From Pelagibacteraceae bacterium AG-430-P08 (GTDB lineage Bacteria > Pseudomonadota > Alphaproteobacteria > Pelagibacterales > Pelagibacteraceae), in assembly GCA_003212925.1 (NCBI GenBank), contig QCOL01000001.1:1-64000 (forward strand): DNA of 64,000 nucleotides. Direction: 5' to 3'. Numbering within the stretch: the first letter of the stretch is position 1; each line of letters opens with the position of its first letter. Both the position numbers and the translations under genes were made by a program. Positions 50,014 to 59,904 of the stretch are shown piece after piece. The notes beneath the pieces were generated by a model, which saw only the letters and a list, made by a program, of their open reading frames with translations, ran no database searches and was not told where the DNA came from.

Positions 50014-51393
50014 ATGAAAAATTGGAAAGTAAATAGCTGGAGAAAGTATCCTGTCAAACACATACCAACGTATGGTGATGAGAAGGAACTTGATAGTGTT
50101 TTAAATAAATTAAAAACATTTCCACCACTTGTATTTGCAGGTGAGACTAGACATTTAAAAGATCAATTATCTAAAGTAGTTGATGGTAAAGCTTTTTTAT
50201 TGCAAGGCGGTGACTGTGCTGAGAGTTTTGCAGAATTTCATCCCGATAATATAAGAGATACTTTTAAAGTAATTCTTCAAATGGCTTTGGTGATGACATA
50301 CTCTGCGTCTTTACCTATTGTAAAACTTGGTCGGATTGCAGGACAGTTTTCTAAACCAAGAAGTGCCCCTACAGAGAAACAAGGTGATATAGAATTACCA
50401 AGTTATTTAGGTGATAACATTAATGCAATAGACTTTAATGAAAAAGCTAGAAGACCTGATCCAAAAAGAATGTTTAAAGCATATTCTCAATCAGCTTCAA
50501 CACTCAACCTTTTACGAGCATTTTCAAAAGGTGGTTTTGCAGATTTGAACAAAGTTCATTTATGGAATTTAGATTATATAAAAAAAAGTCCTCAAGCAAA
50601 AAAATTTAAAGACTTAGAGGATAAAATCGCCGATGCTTTAGCATTCATGGAAGCATGCGGAATAACTTCAGACTTTAATAATAGATTATACACTGTAAAT
50701 TTCTGGACATCACATGAAGCGCTACACTTACCATTTGAGGAAAGTATGACTAGAGTAGACTCTACTACTGGTGAGTACCATGATACATCTGCTCACTTTG
50801 TTTGGATCGGAGATAGAACAAGACAATTAGATGGCGGACATGTCGAATTTTGTCGAGGAATAGAAAATCCGATTGGAATAAAATGTGGTCCCACTTCTAA
50901 ACCTGAAGAGATTGCCAAAATTTGTGAAGTATTAAATCCAAAAAATGAGAAAGGAAAAATAACCTTAATTTCAAGATTTGGTCATCAGAATGTTGAAAAG
51001 TTTTTACCAAAATTAATTAGAAGAATTAAAAAAGAAGGACTTAATGTTATTTGGTCATGTGACCCAATGCATGGGAATACAATTGTATCAACTACTGGTT
51101 TTAAAACGAGACCATTTAACAATGTAGTTAATGAAGTCAAAAATGTTTTTGGCGTTCATCAGTCTGAGGGATCTTACGCTGGTGGTTTACATGTTGAAAT
51201 GACTGGTCAAGATGTGACAGAGTGCACAGGTGGAGCTAGAAAAATATCCGATGCTGATTTATCAAGTAGATACCATACACATTGTGACCCTAGATTGAAT
51301 TCAGACCAGGCTTTAGAATTAGCCTTTTTAATTTCTGATGAAATTAAAAAGAATAGCAGCTATTCTAAAAATGCTATTCAAGCGGCATCTTAA
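50014..51393 (+). CDS. 3-deoxy-7-phosphoheptulonate synthase, class II
   Basis: A 459-residue class II (plant-type) DAHP synthase. LQGGDCAESFAEFHPDNIRDTFKVIL, LGRIAGQFSKPRSAPTEKQG, DYIKKSPQAKKF, FVWIGDRTRQLDGGHVEFCRGIENPIGIKCGPT and VIWSCDPMHGNTI are the diagnostic blocks for metal, PEP and E4P binding. It is the first step of the shikimate pathway. I use the ATG at 50014 rather than the TTG at 50008. It lies 35 bp after glmS and 39 bp before nadE. Confidence 0.95.
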   Translation: MKNWKVNSWRKYPVKHIPTYGDEKELDSVLNKLKTFPPLVFAGETRHLKDQLSKVVDGKAFLLQGGDCAESFAEFHPDNIRDTFKVILQMALVMTYSASLPIVKLGRIAGQFSKPRSAPTEKQGDIELPSYLGDNINAIDFNEKARRPDPKRMFKAYSQSASTLNLLRAFSKGGFADLNKVHLWNLDYIKKSPQAKKFKDLEDKIADALAFMEACGITSDFNNRLYTVNFWTSHEALHLPFEESMTRVDSTTGEYHDTSAHFVWIGDRTRQLDGGHVEFCRGIENPIGIKCGPTSKPEEIAKICEVLNPKNEKGKITLISRFGHQNVEKFLPKLIRRIKKEGLNVIWSCDPMHGNTIVSTTGFKTRPFNNVVNEVKNVFGVHQSEGSYAGGLHVEMTGQDVTECTGGARKISDADLSSRYHTHCDPRLNSDQALELAFLISDEIKKNSSYSKNAIQAAS

Positions 51394-51397
51394 ACTA

Positions 51398-51425
51398 TTG
51401 CTATCTGTTGTAAGATAATTAAATA
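51398..51425 (+). promoter_or_regulatory. promoter candidate for nadE
   Basis: TTGCTA (51398-51403), a 16-bp spacer and TAAATA (51420-51425). The -10 ends 7 nt before the nadE ATG at 51433, which would again give a transcript starting at the start codon. No Shine-Dalgarno sequence is present. Confidence 0.35.
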
Positions 51426-51432
51426 AGATCAT

Positions 51433-52170
51433 ATGAGTCCTAAAGAAAAAACAAAATTTATATCAAATTTGATTAAATCTTATGTAGAAGGAATGCCCTC
51501 CAAAGCACAATCTTTGGTAATTGGTATTTCTGGTGGTATAGATTCTTCTGTCTCAAGCACATTAAGTGCTATGACCGGTCTAAGAACAATTGTTCTCACT
51601 ATGCCTATTAAACAAATAGAAAATCAACATGATCTTAGTTTAAAACATCAACAATGGCTGGTAAAAAATTTTAAAAATGTCGAAGCTCACACAATTAGCT
51701 TAGATAAATTATTTGAAACTTTTTCTTTAACATTAAATAAATTTGATAATGAACATGGTTTTGCAAATTCTAGAGCAAGATTGAGAATGACAACACTTTA
51801 TCAAGTGGCAGCTGCAAACAAAGGTATTGTTGTAGGCACAGGTAATAAAGTAGAAGATTTTGGTGTTGGATTTTATACAAAATATGGAGATGGTGGAGTA
51901 GATATTTCTCCTATAGCAGATTGTAATAAAACTGAAGTTTGGGAATTAGGTAAAGAATTGGGAATATTAAAGGAGATTATAGACGCTCCCCCAACAGACG
52001 GTTTATGGGACGACGGTAGAACTGACGAAGGTCAATTAGGTTTTAGTTATAATGAATTAGAGGATGCAATGAGTAATCCCGACTCACCCCACAAAGCTAA
52101 ATACGAAAAAATTAGAAATCAAAACTTGCATAAAATGGAGCCAATTCCAGTCTGCAAGATTCCTAGTTAA
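51433..52170 (+). CDS. nadE: NAD+ synthase (ammonia-type)
   Basis: A 245-residue single-domain NadE without a glutaminase domain. LVIGISGGIDSSVSSTLSAMTG is the ATP-PPi loop (SGGxDS), RARLRMTTLYQVAAANKGIVVGTGNKVEDFGVGFYTKYGDGGVDISPIAD contains the G-T-G-N-x-x-E and Y-G-D-x-x-D-x-x-P blocks. It amidates nicotinate adenine dinucleotide using ammonia. It lies in the plus-strand run between the DAHP synthase and cysS. Confidence 0.95.
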   Translation: MSPKEKTKFISNLIKSYVEGMPSKAQSLVIGISGGIDSSVSSTLSAMTGLRTIVLTMPIKQIENQHDLSLKHQQWLVKNFKNVEAHTISLDKLFETFSLTLNKFDNEHGFANSRARLRMTTLYQVAAANKGIVVGTGNKVEDFGVGFYTKYGDGGVDISPIADCNKTEVWELGKELGILKEIIDAPPTDGLWDDGRTDEGQLGFSYNELEDAMSNPDSPHKAKYEKIRNQNLHKMEPIPVCKIPS

Positions 52171-52179
52171 TCAATTAGA

Positions 52180-52206
52180 TTAACAAATCACTAAATAAGG
52201 TATATT
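52180..52206 (+). promoter_or_regulatory. promoter candidate for cysS
   Basis: TTAACA (52180-52185), 15 bp, then TATATT (52201-52206), 15 nt before the cysS ATG. Spacing is short, so the call is weak. The predicted leader would be under 10 nt. Confidence 0.25.
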
Positions 52207-52221
52207 TCTTAATCAGCTGAT

Positions 52222-53565
52222 ATGGATATTTTTTTAACAAATAATTTAAGTAATAAAAGAGAACTCTTTGTTCCAAAAGAAAAAAAAAATGTTGGAATGT
52301 ACGTTTGTGGACCTACAGTTTATGATGATCCTCATATAGGAAACGCAAGACCCTTAGTAATTTTTGATATTTTATTTAAATTATTAAAAAATGAATTTCG
52401 GACAGTAACATATGTGAGAAATATAACTGATATTGATGACAAAATAATTAAATCCTCAAAGGAGCAAAAAATTTCTACAACAGAACTCACAGGAAATGTA
52501 ACTTCAAGTTTTTTTAAAGATTGTGAATTTTTGAATTGTGAAAATCCTACTCATCAGCCAAAGGCAACTGAACATATTGAGCTAATGATTAAAATGATAA
52601 ATGATTTAATCAAAAAAGGATTTGCATATGAAAATAAAAGGCATGTTTATTTTGAGGTTAAAAAATTTTCCGATTATGGAAAATTGTCAAACAAAAATTT
52701 AGAGGATTTAGTTGCTGGATCTAGAGTAGAAATTAGTAAAAATAAAAAAAATTCAGAGGATTTTGTTTTATGGAAACCATCAAATACTGATGAACCTGCA
52801 TGGGATTCACCGTGGGGCAAAGGTAGACCAGGTTGGCATTTAGAGTGTTCAGCTATGTCAAAGAAATTCTTAGGTAATGAATTTGATATTCATGGTGGAG
52901 GTATAGACCTAATTTTTCCCCATCATGAAAATGAAATAGCTCAATCTAGATGTGCCAATGATACAAAAATTTTTGCAAATTATTGGGTCCATAATGCATT
53001 TATTACCATGTCTAATGAAAAAATGGCTAAATCGCAAGGGAACATCCTAAAGATAAAAGATTTTAGAAACAAGATTAGTGGTCAAATAATAAGATTAGCT
53101 TTAATGAGTGCACACTATAAACAGCCATTAGATTGGAACGATAAATTATTAAGTGATTGTGAAAGTACTTTGGATAAGTGGTATAAAGTATATTCATCTA
53201 ATCTTAAATCTGTCAAAGTTTCAGATGAAATTTTAAAACCGCTTTATGAAGATTTGAATACGCCTGGATATATCGCCAATCTTCACAAATTATATGAAAA
53301 AGCTAATAAAGGTGAAAACATAGATTTATTTATTTCAGCATGTAAATTTATTGGGTTAATGAACGAAACTAGTCAGCAATGGAATGAATTTAAAAAGAAA
53401 AGAGTTTCTTTAACTGAGTCAGAAATTGAAAATATGCTTAGTTTAAGAGATAAAGCTCGAGAAAATAAGAATTATAAAGAAGCAGATAGAATTAGAGATG
53501 AGCTCTTAGACAAAGGTGTTTTAATAGAGGACAAAGATGGTAAAACACTCTGGAAATTTAAATGA
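52222..53565 (+). CDS. cysS: cysteinyl-tRNA synthetase
   Basis: A 447-residue class I synthetase of normal length. VGMYVCGPTVYDDPHIGNARP has the zinc-binding Cys and the HIGH-type HIGN motif. WHLECSAMSKKFLG holds the Trp-His-x-Glu-Cys zinc/substrate motif, FPHHENEIAQS follows, and KMAKSQGN is the KMSKS loop. The C-terminal anticodon-binding helices end in LWKFK. It overlaps cimA by 4 bp. Confidence 0.97.
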   Translation: MDIFLTNNLSNKRELFVPKEKKNVGMYVCGPTVYDDPHIGNARPLVIFDILFKLLKNEFRTVTYVRNITDIDDKIIKSSKEQKISTTELTGNVTSSFFKDCEFLNCENPTHQPKATEHIELMIKMINDLIKKGFAYENKRHVYFEVKKFSDYGKLSNKNLEDLVAGSRVEISKNKKNSEDFVLWKPSNTDEPAWDSPWGKGRPGWHLECSAMSKKFLGNEFDIHGGGIDLIFPHHENEIAQSRCANDTKIFANYWVHNAFITMSNEKMAKSQGNILKIKDFRNKISGQIIRLALMSAHYKQPLDWNDKLLSDCESTLDKWYKVYSSNLKSVKVSDEILKPLYEDLNTPGYIANLHKLYEKANKGENIDLFISACKFIGLMNETSQQWNEFKKKRVSLTESEIENMLSLRDKARENKNYKEADRIRDELLDKGVLIEDKDGKTLWKFK

Positions 53566-55163
53566 GCAAAGAAAGATTATACATATTTGATACAACACTA
53601 AGAGATGGAGCTCAAACGCAAGGAGTTGATTTTTCTTTAGAAGATAAAGAGAAGATTGCCTTAGCTTTGGATAATCTTGGTGTAGACTATATAGAGGCAG
53701 GATGGCCTGGGGCTAACCCAACAGATACGGAATTTTTTCAAAAGAAACATGATTTTAAAAATTCAAAACTCACATCTTTTGGGATGACAAAAAAATCTGG
53801 GCGAAGTGCAGAAAATGACACTGGTTTATCTGCACTTATGAATTCCAATACTTCTGCAGTATGTTTGGTAGGTAAGTCCTGGGACTTTCATGTCGATGTT
53901 GCTTTAGGAATAACAAATGATGAAAATCTAGATAATATTTCAGAGAGTGCCAAACATTTTGTTAAAGCAAAAAAAGAATTTATGTTTGATGCGGAACATT
54001 TTTTTGATGGTTATAAAGCAAATCCAAAATATGCACTTTCATGTATCAAAGCTGCTTATGATCAGGGTGCAAGGTGGGTGATACTATGTGATACAAATGG
54101 AGGTACACTTCCACATGAAGTTGCACAGATAGTAAGTGAAGTTACGAAAGTAGTACCAGGAAAAAACTTAGGAATCCATGCACATAACGACACTGGTAAT
54201 GCGGTTGCAAATTCATTAGCAGCGGTATTGTCTGGTGTTCGTCAAATTCAAGGTACAATAAATGGATTAGGTGAACGATGTGGAAATGCAAATTTAATGT
54301 CATTAATACCAACATTTTTTTTAAAGAGAGATTTTTCATCTCAATTTGAAATTGGTATAAAATCAAAAAACATCAAAAATTTAACTGATTGTTCAAGACT
54401 TTTAGATGAAATTTTAAATAGAAAACCAAACCAACATTTACCTTATGTGGGTGCTGCAGCTTTTTCACACAAAGGAGGATTGCATGTATCCGCTGTACAA
54501 AAAGATCCAAAAACTTATGAACATATCAACCCAGAAGAGGTTGGTAACACAAGAAATATTGTTGTCTCTGATCAGTCAGGAAAATCAAATATTATCTCAA
54601 GATTAAAAAGTATTAAAATTGATATTCAAGAGAATGATCCAAAAATTAAAAAATTATTAGACGAAGTAAAAGACAGAGAATTCATCGGTTATAGTTATGA
54701 TGGTGCTGATGCATCATTTGAATTATTAGCTAGAAGAATTATTGGAGAAATCCCAAGGTACATTTCTATTAATGAATATGATGTTTCGGTTAAAAAAAAT
54801 AAGTCTGGCGAAATAGTTTCTTCCGCAAAAGCCCAATTAGAAGTTGATGGAGAAAAAATTATGTGTGAAGGAGAGGGGAATGGTCCAGTAAATGCTTTAG
54901 ATAATGCCATCAGACAAAACGTTGATAGACTAGCAAAATACTCAAATTATTTAAAAGATTTGAAGCTGGTAGATTATAAAGTTAGAATCTTAAATACGGG
55001 AACTGAGGCTGTAACAAGAGTTTCAATTGAAAGCACAGATTCTCAAGGAAAAAATTGGTTTACTATTGGTGTCTCAACAAACATTATCGATGCTTCTTTC
55101 AAAGCATTAATTGACAGTTTGGATTATAAATTATTTAAAGATAATGCACCTGCAAGTAAATAA
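53562..55163 (+). CDS. cimA: citramalate synthase
   Basis: A 533-residue LeuA-family enzyme of the CimA length class. IFDTTLRDGAQTQGVDFSLEDKEKIA contains the metal-site T-L-R-D-G-x-Q motif, DYIEAGWPGANPTDTEFF is the CimA-specific G-W-P-G-x-N-P block, GIHAHNDTGNAVANSL holds the H-x-H metal ligands, and GLGERCGNANLMSLIP the G-x-G-E-R-x-G-N-x-x-L motif. The C-terminal 140 residues are the LeuA-type allosteric domain. It condenses acetyl-CoA and pyruvate to citramalate for isoleucine synthesis. It abuts trmJ. Confidence 0.92.
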   Translation: MSKERLYIFDTTLRDGAQTQGVDFSLEDKEKIALALDNLGVDYIEAGWPGANPTDTEFFQKKHDFKNSKLTSFGMTKKSGRSAENDTGLSALMNSNTSAVCLVGKSWDFHVDVALGITNDENLDNISESAKHFVKAKKEFMFDAEHFFDGYKANPKYALSCIKAAYDQGARWVILCDTNGGTLPHEVAQIVSEVTKVVPGKNLGIHAHNDTGNAVANSLAAVLSGVRQIQGTINGLGERCGNANLMSLIPTFFLKRDFSSQFEIGIKSKNIKNLTDCSRLLDEILNRKPNQHLPYVGAAAFSHKGGLHVSAVQKDPKTYEHINPEEVGNTRNIVVSDQSGKSNIISRLKSIKIDIQENDPKIKKLLDEVKDREFIGYSYDGADASFELLARRIIGEIPRYISINEYDVSVKKNKSGEIVSSAKAQLEVDGEKIMCEGEGNGPVNALDNAIRQNVDRLAKYSNYLKDLKLVDYKVRILNTGTEAVTRVSIESTDSQGKNWFTIGVSTNIIDASFKALIDSLDYKLFKDNAPASK

Positions 55164-55877
55164 ATGAGTAAAGATAATATCTCATTTATTCTTCATAAAC
55201 CTCAATTATCAGAAAATATAGGAGCCTGTGCAAGAGCAATTAAAAACTTTAATTTTAAGAAATTGATTTTAATTAATCCAAAACCTGTCTTTCCTAATGA
55301 TAAAATTCTCGCCACATCGGTTGGAGCTAAAGATATTATCAAAAAAAGTAAAAATTATGACAATTTGGAAAAGGCAATCAGTAAAATTGACATTGTTATT
55401 GCTACTTCTGCAAGATTTAGAAATAAAAATGTCAAACATATTAACTTAGATGATTTAAAAAAAATTAATTATAAAAAGAAAATTGGTTTTTTGTTTGGTT
55501 CAGAGGCATCAGGTTTATCAAACGATGAAATCAGTTATGCTAATTATACTTTACAAATTCCAACTAATCCTGATTTTAAATCATTGAATTTATCTCATAG
55601 TTTGATCATAATTGCCCAATATGTTGCTAGTCTAATCAAAATTAATAAAACCCCATTTAAAAAATCTAAAAAGATTAAACCAGCCAGCAAAAAAGAAATT
55701 CAATTAATGTTAAGTCTTTGCATTAAAAAATTGGATGAAATTAATTTTTTTAGACCCAAGGAAAAGAGACCAAAAATGCTCGAGAACCTCAGAAATATCT
55801 TTTATAAAATGGACTTATCAGATAAAGAAACACGTATTTTATCAGGAGTATTTGCAAGTTTGGGTAAAAAACGTTGA
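55164..55877 (+). CDS. trmJ: tRNA 2'-O-methyltransferase TrmJ (SPOUT family)
   Basis: A 237-residue SpoU-class enzyme. ISFILHKPQLSENIGACARAIKNFNF is motif 1 with the N-x-G-x-x-A-R-A block, IGFLFGSEASGLSNDEI is motif 2, and LQIPTNPDFKSLNLSHSLIIIAQY is motif 3 of the knotted SAM site. TrmJ methylates position 32 of several tRNAs; the C-terminal helical extension is as in that group. It starts directly at the cimA stop, so it is translationally coupled. Confidence 0.88.
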   Translation: MSKDNISFILHKPQLSENIGACARAIKNFNFKKLILINPKPVFPNDKILATSVGAKDIIKKSKNYDNLEKAISKIDIVIATSARFRNKNVKHINLDDLKKINYKKKIGFLFGSEASGLSNDEISYANYTLQIPTNPDFKSLNLSHSLIIIAQYVASLIKINKTPFKKSKKIKPASKKEIQLMLSLCIKKLDEINFFRPKEKRPKMLENLRNIFYKMDLSDKETRILSGVFASLGKKR

Positions 55878-55905
55878 TTGACAAAATAATGAGTAAGTTT
55901 ATAAA
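55878..55905 (+). promoter_or_regulatory. promoter of rpsD (TTGACA-N16-TATAAA)
   Basis: A perfect -35 TTGACA (55878-55883) immediately follows the trmJ stop, with a 16-bp spacer and TATAAA (55900-55905). Initiation would fall about 6 nt before the rpsD ATG. It is the best-matching promoter seen in the window, as expected for a ribosomal-protein gene. Confidence 0.65.
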
Positions 55906-55917
55906 CCCCAATACTAA

Positions 55918-56535
55918 ATGACAAAAAGATTAAACTCTAAACATAAAGTAGATAGACGACTTAAGGTAAATCTTTGGGGTAGACCTAAAAGCCCTTTTAA
56001 CAAAAGAGCTTATGGTCCTGGACAACATGGTCAAACTAAACCAGCTAAACCATCAGATTATGGAATTCAATTACAAGCTAAACAAAAGCTTAAATCATAT
56101 TATGGAAATATTAATGAAAGACAATTTCGAAATATTTATAAAAAAGCATCAATGCTAAAAGGTGATACTAGCGAAAATCTTATTGGTCTTTTAGAAAGAA
56201 GACTAGATGCGGTTATCTACAGAGCTAAATTTGCAACTACCATTTTTTCAGCGAGACAATTAATAAATCATGGTCATGTCAAAGTTAATGGAAAAAAAGT
56301 TAATATTTCTAGTTACTTGGTGAGAGAAGAAGACACAATAGAGATAAGAGATAAATCTAAACAACTTGCAATAATCGATATTGCTTTAGCTAGTAAAGAA
56401 AGAGAAGCACCAGAATATATTCAGCTAGATCAAAAAAATAAAAAATTCAAATTCGTAAGAATACCAAAATTTGAGGAAGTTCCTTATCCAATAGTTATGG
56501 AGCCAAATCTAGTAATTGAATATTACTCTAGATAA
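55918..56535 (+). CDS. rpsD: 30S ribosomal protein S4
   Basis: A 205-residue S4 of normal length. The N-terminal [80 protein letters not shown] (the S4 RNA-binding domain), and ENKLIVEYYSR-like end ([11 protein letters not shown]) are unmistakable. It lacks the N-terminal zinc cysteines, as many S4 proteins do. It nucleates 16S rRNA 5'-domain assembly. The following methyltransferase begins inside or just after its 3' end. Confidence 0.98.
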   Translation: MTKRLNSKHKVDRRLKVNLWGRPKSPFNKRAYGPGQHGQTKPAKPSDYGIQLQAKQKLKSYYGNINERQFRNIYKKASMLKGDTSENLIGLLERRLDAVIYRAKFATTIFSARQLINHGHVKVNGKKVNISSYLVREEDTIEIRDKSKQLAIIDIALASKEREAPEYIQLDQKNKKFKFVRIPKFEEVPYPIVMEPNLVIEYYSR

Positions 56536-56539
56536 AAAC

Positions 56540-57148
56540 TTGATTAAAAGAACATCAAAAAACTATATACAAACTACTTTATCAAAAAATAGCGACTGGA
56601 AGATTTTAGATATTGGCTGTGGTTATAGTGCAAATGAATTTGCAAACACAATCTGTGATGTTCAAGATTTATCAAAGTTTTATAAAGATAAAAATTTCAT
56701 AAAATTAGAAAATAAACAGTTACCTTTTAAAGATAATGAATTTGATTTTGTAATTGCTAGCCATGTATTGGAGCATGTGGAAGATTTTAAATTTTTTATT
56801 AATGAACTAGAGAGAGTATCAAAAAAAGGCTATATAGAATTACCTACTAAACTTGAAGATAATCTGGTATTTGAAAATAAAAAAGATCATTTGTGGCATA
56901 TGGATTTTGACGATGTGAACTCAAAATTGTTAATCTCAAATAAACTTCAGTATATAGAACCTATTTTAACTGTATCAATGATACAGAACCTACGTGAAAA
57001 TTTTAAAGGTAGTTTGGTTTTAGAATTATATTGGGAGGATAAAATTGATTACGATTTTGTTGAAAATAATCAGAATATTAAGAAACACAATTTATTAAAT
57101 TTATTTAGAAAATTTATTTCAAAAAAATTAAGATCTATTTACAATTAA
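56540..57148 (+). CDS. class I SAM-dependent methyltransferase
   Basis: A roughly 200-residue Methyltransf_11-type enzyme. KILDIGCGYSANEFA is SAM motif I, LPFKDNEFDFVIASHVLEHVEDFKFFINELERVSKKGYIELP includes motifs II-III with the H-V-L-E-H block common in methyltransferases acting on sugars or lipids. Two TTG starts are possible: 56516, overlapping rpsD by 20 bp, or 56540, 4 bp after its stop; I list the second, since the extra residues add nothing recognisable. The substrate is unknown. It is convergent with grxD (4 bp overlap). Confidence 0.75.
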   Translation: MIKRTSKNYIQTTLSKNSDWKILDIGCGYSANEFANTICDVQDLSKFYKDKNFIKLENKQLPFKDNEFDFVIASHVLEHVEDFKFFINELERVSKKGYIELPTKLEDNLVFENKKDHLWHMDFDDVNSKLLISNKLQYIEPILTVSMIQNLRENFKGSLVLELYWEDKIDYDFVENNQNIKKHNLLNLFRKFISKKLRSIYN

Positions 57149-57480
57149 TTTTTTTTGTAGGTTATACCTTTGTCATCCAAAAATTTTTTTAATTCGCCAT
57201 TCTCATACATTTCTTTAACAATATCGCATCCCCCAACAAATTCCTTTTTTATATAAAGTTGAGGAATAGTAGGCCAATCACTAAAAACTTTAATGCCCTC
57301 TCTAATTGATTGATCTTCAAGAACATTTACGCTTTTAAAATTTACCCCAAGTATTTTAAGCATATTTGAAACAGCCATTGAGAAACCACATTGGGGAGCA
57401 TCTGGTGTTCCTTTCATAAATAAACATACTTCGTTATTATCAATATGGTTTTGAATTAAACTTTTTATTTTTTCATCCAT
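57145..57480 (-). CDS. grxD: monothiol glutaredoxin (Grx4/GrxD type)
   Basis: A 111-residue monothiol glutaredoxin. VCLFMKGTPDAPQCGFSMAVSNML carries the CGFS active site that binds a bridging [2Fe-2S] cluster with glutathione; WPTIPQLYIKKEFVGGCDIVKEMYENGEL contains the cis-Pro and glutathione-binding G-G-C-D. The family shuttles Fe-S clusters and partners BolA proteins, and here bolA is directly upstream with a 1-nt overlap. It is the last gene of the pur operon. Confidence 0.96.
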   Translation of the reverse strand: MDEKIKSLIQNHIDNNEVCLFMKGTPDAPQCGFSMAVSNMLKILGVNFKSVNVLEDQSIREGIKVFSDWPTIPQLYIKKEFVGGCDIVKEMYENGELKKFLDDKGITYKKN

Positions 57481-57710
57481 TATTGTTCCTTTGTTTTAAT
57501 TGCTAATGCGTGTAATTCATTTCCCATTCTTCCTTTTAATGAATTATAAACCATTTTATGTTGATCAATTTTACTTTTACCTGCAAAATGACTAGATGTT
57601 ACTGTCGCTGAATAATGATTTCCATCGCCAGCTAAATCTTGTATCTCAACAGAGGCATCAGGCATAGCCTCTTTGATAAATTTTTCAATTTCTTTTAAAT
57701 CCATTGCCAT
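57480..57710 (-). CDS. BolA-family protein
   Basis: A 76-residue class II KH-like BolA domain. IEKFIKEAMPDASVEIQDLAGDGNHYSATVTSSHFAGKSKIDQHKMVYNSL has the G-D-x-x-H loop and HKMVY, the cluster-binding His region. The IbaG/BolA-like family forms [2Fe-2S]-bridged heterodimers with CGFS glutaredoxins. The gene lies 4 bp after purL and 1 nt before grxD, so purine synthesis genes and this Fe-S pair share a transcript. Confidence 0.93.
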   Translation of the reverse strand: MAMDLKEIEKFIKEAMPDASVEIQDLAGDGNHYSATVTSSHFAGKSKIDQHKMVYNSLKGRMGNELHALAIKTKEQ

Positions 57711-57714
57711 AATA

Positions 57715-59904
57715 TTAAGCCATATACTTTTTTAACCAACTTTTATTATAAGATCTTAATTCGTCAATTGTTACTTTTGTCTTTTGATTTATTTCAATAT
57801 CATTTTCAATTATAGTGCCTATTTCATCGTAGTGAACTGAATTTTTATTTAGAATATTTATAACTTCTTTTAAATCTTTAGGATTTACCTCAATTAAGTA
57901 TCTACCTTGATCCTCTCCAAAAAAATATTCTATTTCACTTATTAAATATTTTGGTTTTTTCAACTTAATTCCTTTGTTTCCTTTAATACACATTTTACTT
58001 ATAGCAGTCAGCATTCCTCCTAATGAAATATCATGTGCACTTCTAATGTAATTTTTTTCTATTAAGTTGAGTAATGTTTCACCATTATTTTTTTCATTAA
58101 ACAAGTTTACCTCTGGAGGAGGGCCCTTTTTTTCATCTAATATAACTCTTGCAAACAAACTTTGATCAATATGACCTTCAGTTTTTCCAATTAATAAAAC
58201 TTGATTACCTATATCTTTAAAACTCATCGTAATCATGTTTTTATAATTTCTTAGTAAGCCAACGCCACCTATTGTTGGAGTTGGTTTAATACCTACATCT
58301 TTTGTTTGATTATAAAAAGACACATTTCCTGAAACAACAGGGTAATCTAGGTATTTACAAGCTTCACTTATTCCTTGAACACACTCAACAAACTCACCCA
58401 TGTTTTCCTCATTTTCAGGACTTCCAAAATTTAAACAATTTGTTATAGCGATTGGTCTTGCTCCAACTGAAATCAAGTTTCTCCATGTTTCGCAAACAAT
58501 TTGCTTACCACCTGTTATTGGATGGGCCCAACAATATACTGCCGACGAATCTACAGTAGCTGCAACAGCTTTTTCAGTGCCATGGACACGAACTACACCC
58601 GAATCTCCACCTGGTTTTTGGATTGTATCTCCCATTACTGTGTGATCATATTGTTCCCAAATCCAATCTTTACTGCAGATATTTGGGTTAGATAATATTT
58701 TTTTTAAAACATCTTTAATCTTAAAATTATTGAATTCAGTTTTATTAATTTTATTTTTTTTTGGCAATTTTGATTTTTTCCATTTCCGATCGTACATAGG
58801 TGAATTTTCAACAAGTGTATTTACAGGTATTTTAGCTACAGATTTTTTATCAAAAAATAATTCAATATTTTTAGTATTTGTTGTTTTTCCAATTACAGCA
58901 AAATCCAAGCCCCATTTATCAAATATTTTTTTTGCTTGATCCTCTTTTCCATTTTCAAGAACAATCAACATTCTTTCCTGACTTTCTGAAAGCATTATTT
59001 CATAAGGGGTCATTTTTGTTTCTCTACATGGGACTTTATTTAAATTAATTTCAATTCCTAAATTTCCTTTAGAGGCCATCTCTATACTTGAGGATGTAAG
59101 ACCAGCTGCTCCCATATCCTGAATGGCAATAATTGAATCTCCTGCCATCAATTCTAAGCACGCCTCTAATAAAAGTTTTTCAGTAAAAGGATCTCCAACT
59201 TGAACTGTGGGTTTTTTTTCCTCAATTTTATCATCAAAACTTGCTGAGGCCATACTAGCACCATGAATTCCATCTCTTCCAGTTTTTGAGCCAACGTATA
59301 TTACTGGTTTATTTAATCCTGCTGCTTTTGAATAAAATATTTTGTTTTTTTTAACTAATCCTAAGGTCATTGCGTTAACTAGGATATTACCGTTGTAAGA
59401 GCTATCAAATGATGTTTGTCCAGCAATCGTTGGAACACCCATACAATTACCATAACCACCAATACCATGAACAACTCCTCTTAATAGATTTTTTGTTTTT
59501 TTATTTTGAGAAGAACCAAAATGGATAGAATTTAAATTAGCTATAGGTCTTGCTCCCATAGTAAAAACATCTCTCATAATTCCTCCAACACCTGTTGCAG
59601 CTCCTTGATACGGTTCAATAAATGATGGATGATTATGACTTTCTATTTTAAAAACTATTGCATCTCCATCTTCAATATCAATAACGCCAGCATTTTCCCC
59701 TGGTCCTTGAATTACTTTTTTTCCTTTAGTATGCAATTTTTTTAAATGAATTCGTGAAGATTTATAGGAGCAATGTTCATTCCACATTGCAGAAAATATA
59801 CCCAATTCAGTAATATTAGGTACTCTCTTCAATAATTTACAAATTTTTTTATACTCATCTGATTTTAAACCATGTTCAATTGCAATTTTCTCGTCAACAA
59901 GCAT
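57715..59904 (-). CDS. purL: phosphoribosylformylglycinamidine synthase subunit II
   Basis: A 729-residue small-type Pur[22 protein letters not shown] at the N-terminus, [37 protein letters not shown] (the ATP/FGAR site), [20 protein letters not shown], and [34 protein letters not shown] with two pseudo-symmetric ATP-grasp-like halves are typical. It works with separate PurQ and PurS subunits, as the gene order confirms. It overlaps purQ by 1 nt. Confidence 0.97.
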   Translation of the reverse strand: MLVDEKIAIEHGLKSDEYKKICKLLKRVPNITELGIFSAMWNEHCSYKSSRIHLKKLHTKGKKVIQGPGENAGVIDIEDGDAIVFKIESHNHPSFIEPYQGAATGVGGIMRDVFTMGARPIANLNSIHFGSSQNKKTKNLLRGVVHGIGGYGNCMGVPTIAGQTSFDSSYNGNILVNAMTLGLVKKNKIFYSKAAGLNKPVIYVGSKTGRDGIHGASMASASFDDKIEEKKPTVQVGDPFTEKLLLEACLELMAGDSIIAIQDMGAAGLTSSSIEMASKGNLGIEINLNKVPCRETKMTPYEIMLSESQERMLIVLENGKEDQAKKIFDKWGLDFAVIGKTTNTKNIELFFDKKSVAKIPVNTLVENSPMYDRKWKKSKLPKKNKINKTEFNNFKIKDVLKKILSNPNICSKDWIWEQYDHTVMGDTIQKPGGDSGVVRVHGTEKAVAATVDSSAVYCWAHPITGGKQIVCETWRNLISVGARPIAITNCLNFGSPENEENMGEFVECVQGISEACKYLDYPVVSGNVSFYNQTKDVGIKPTPTIGGVGLLRNYKNMITMSFKDIGNQVLLIGKTEGHIDQSLFARVILDEKKGPPPEVNLFNEKNNGETLLNLIEKNYIRSAHDISLGGMLTAISKMCIKGNKGIKLKKPKYLISEIEYFFGEDQGRYLIEVNPKDLKEVINILNKNSVHYDEIGTIIENDIEINQKTKVTIDELRSYNKSWLKKYMA

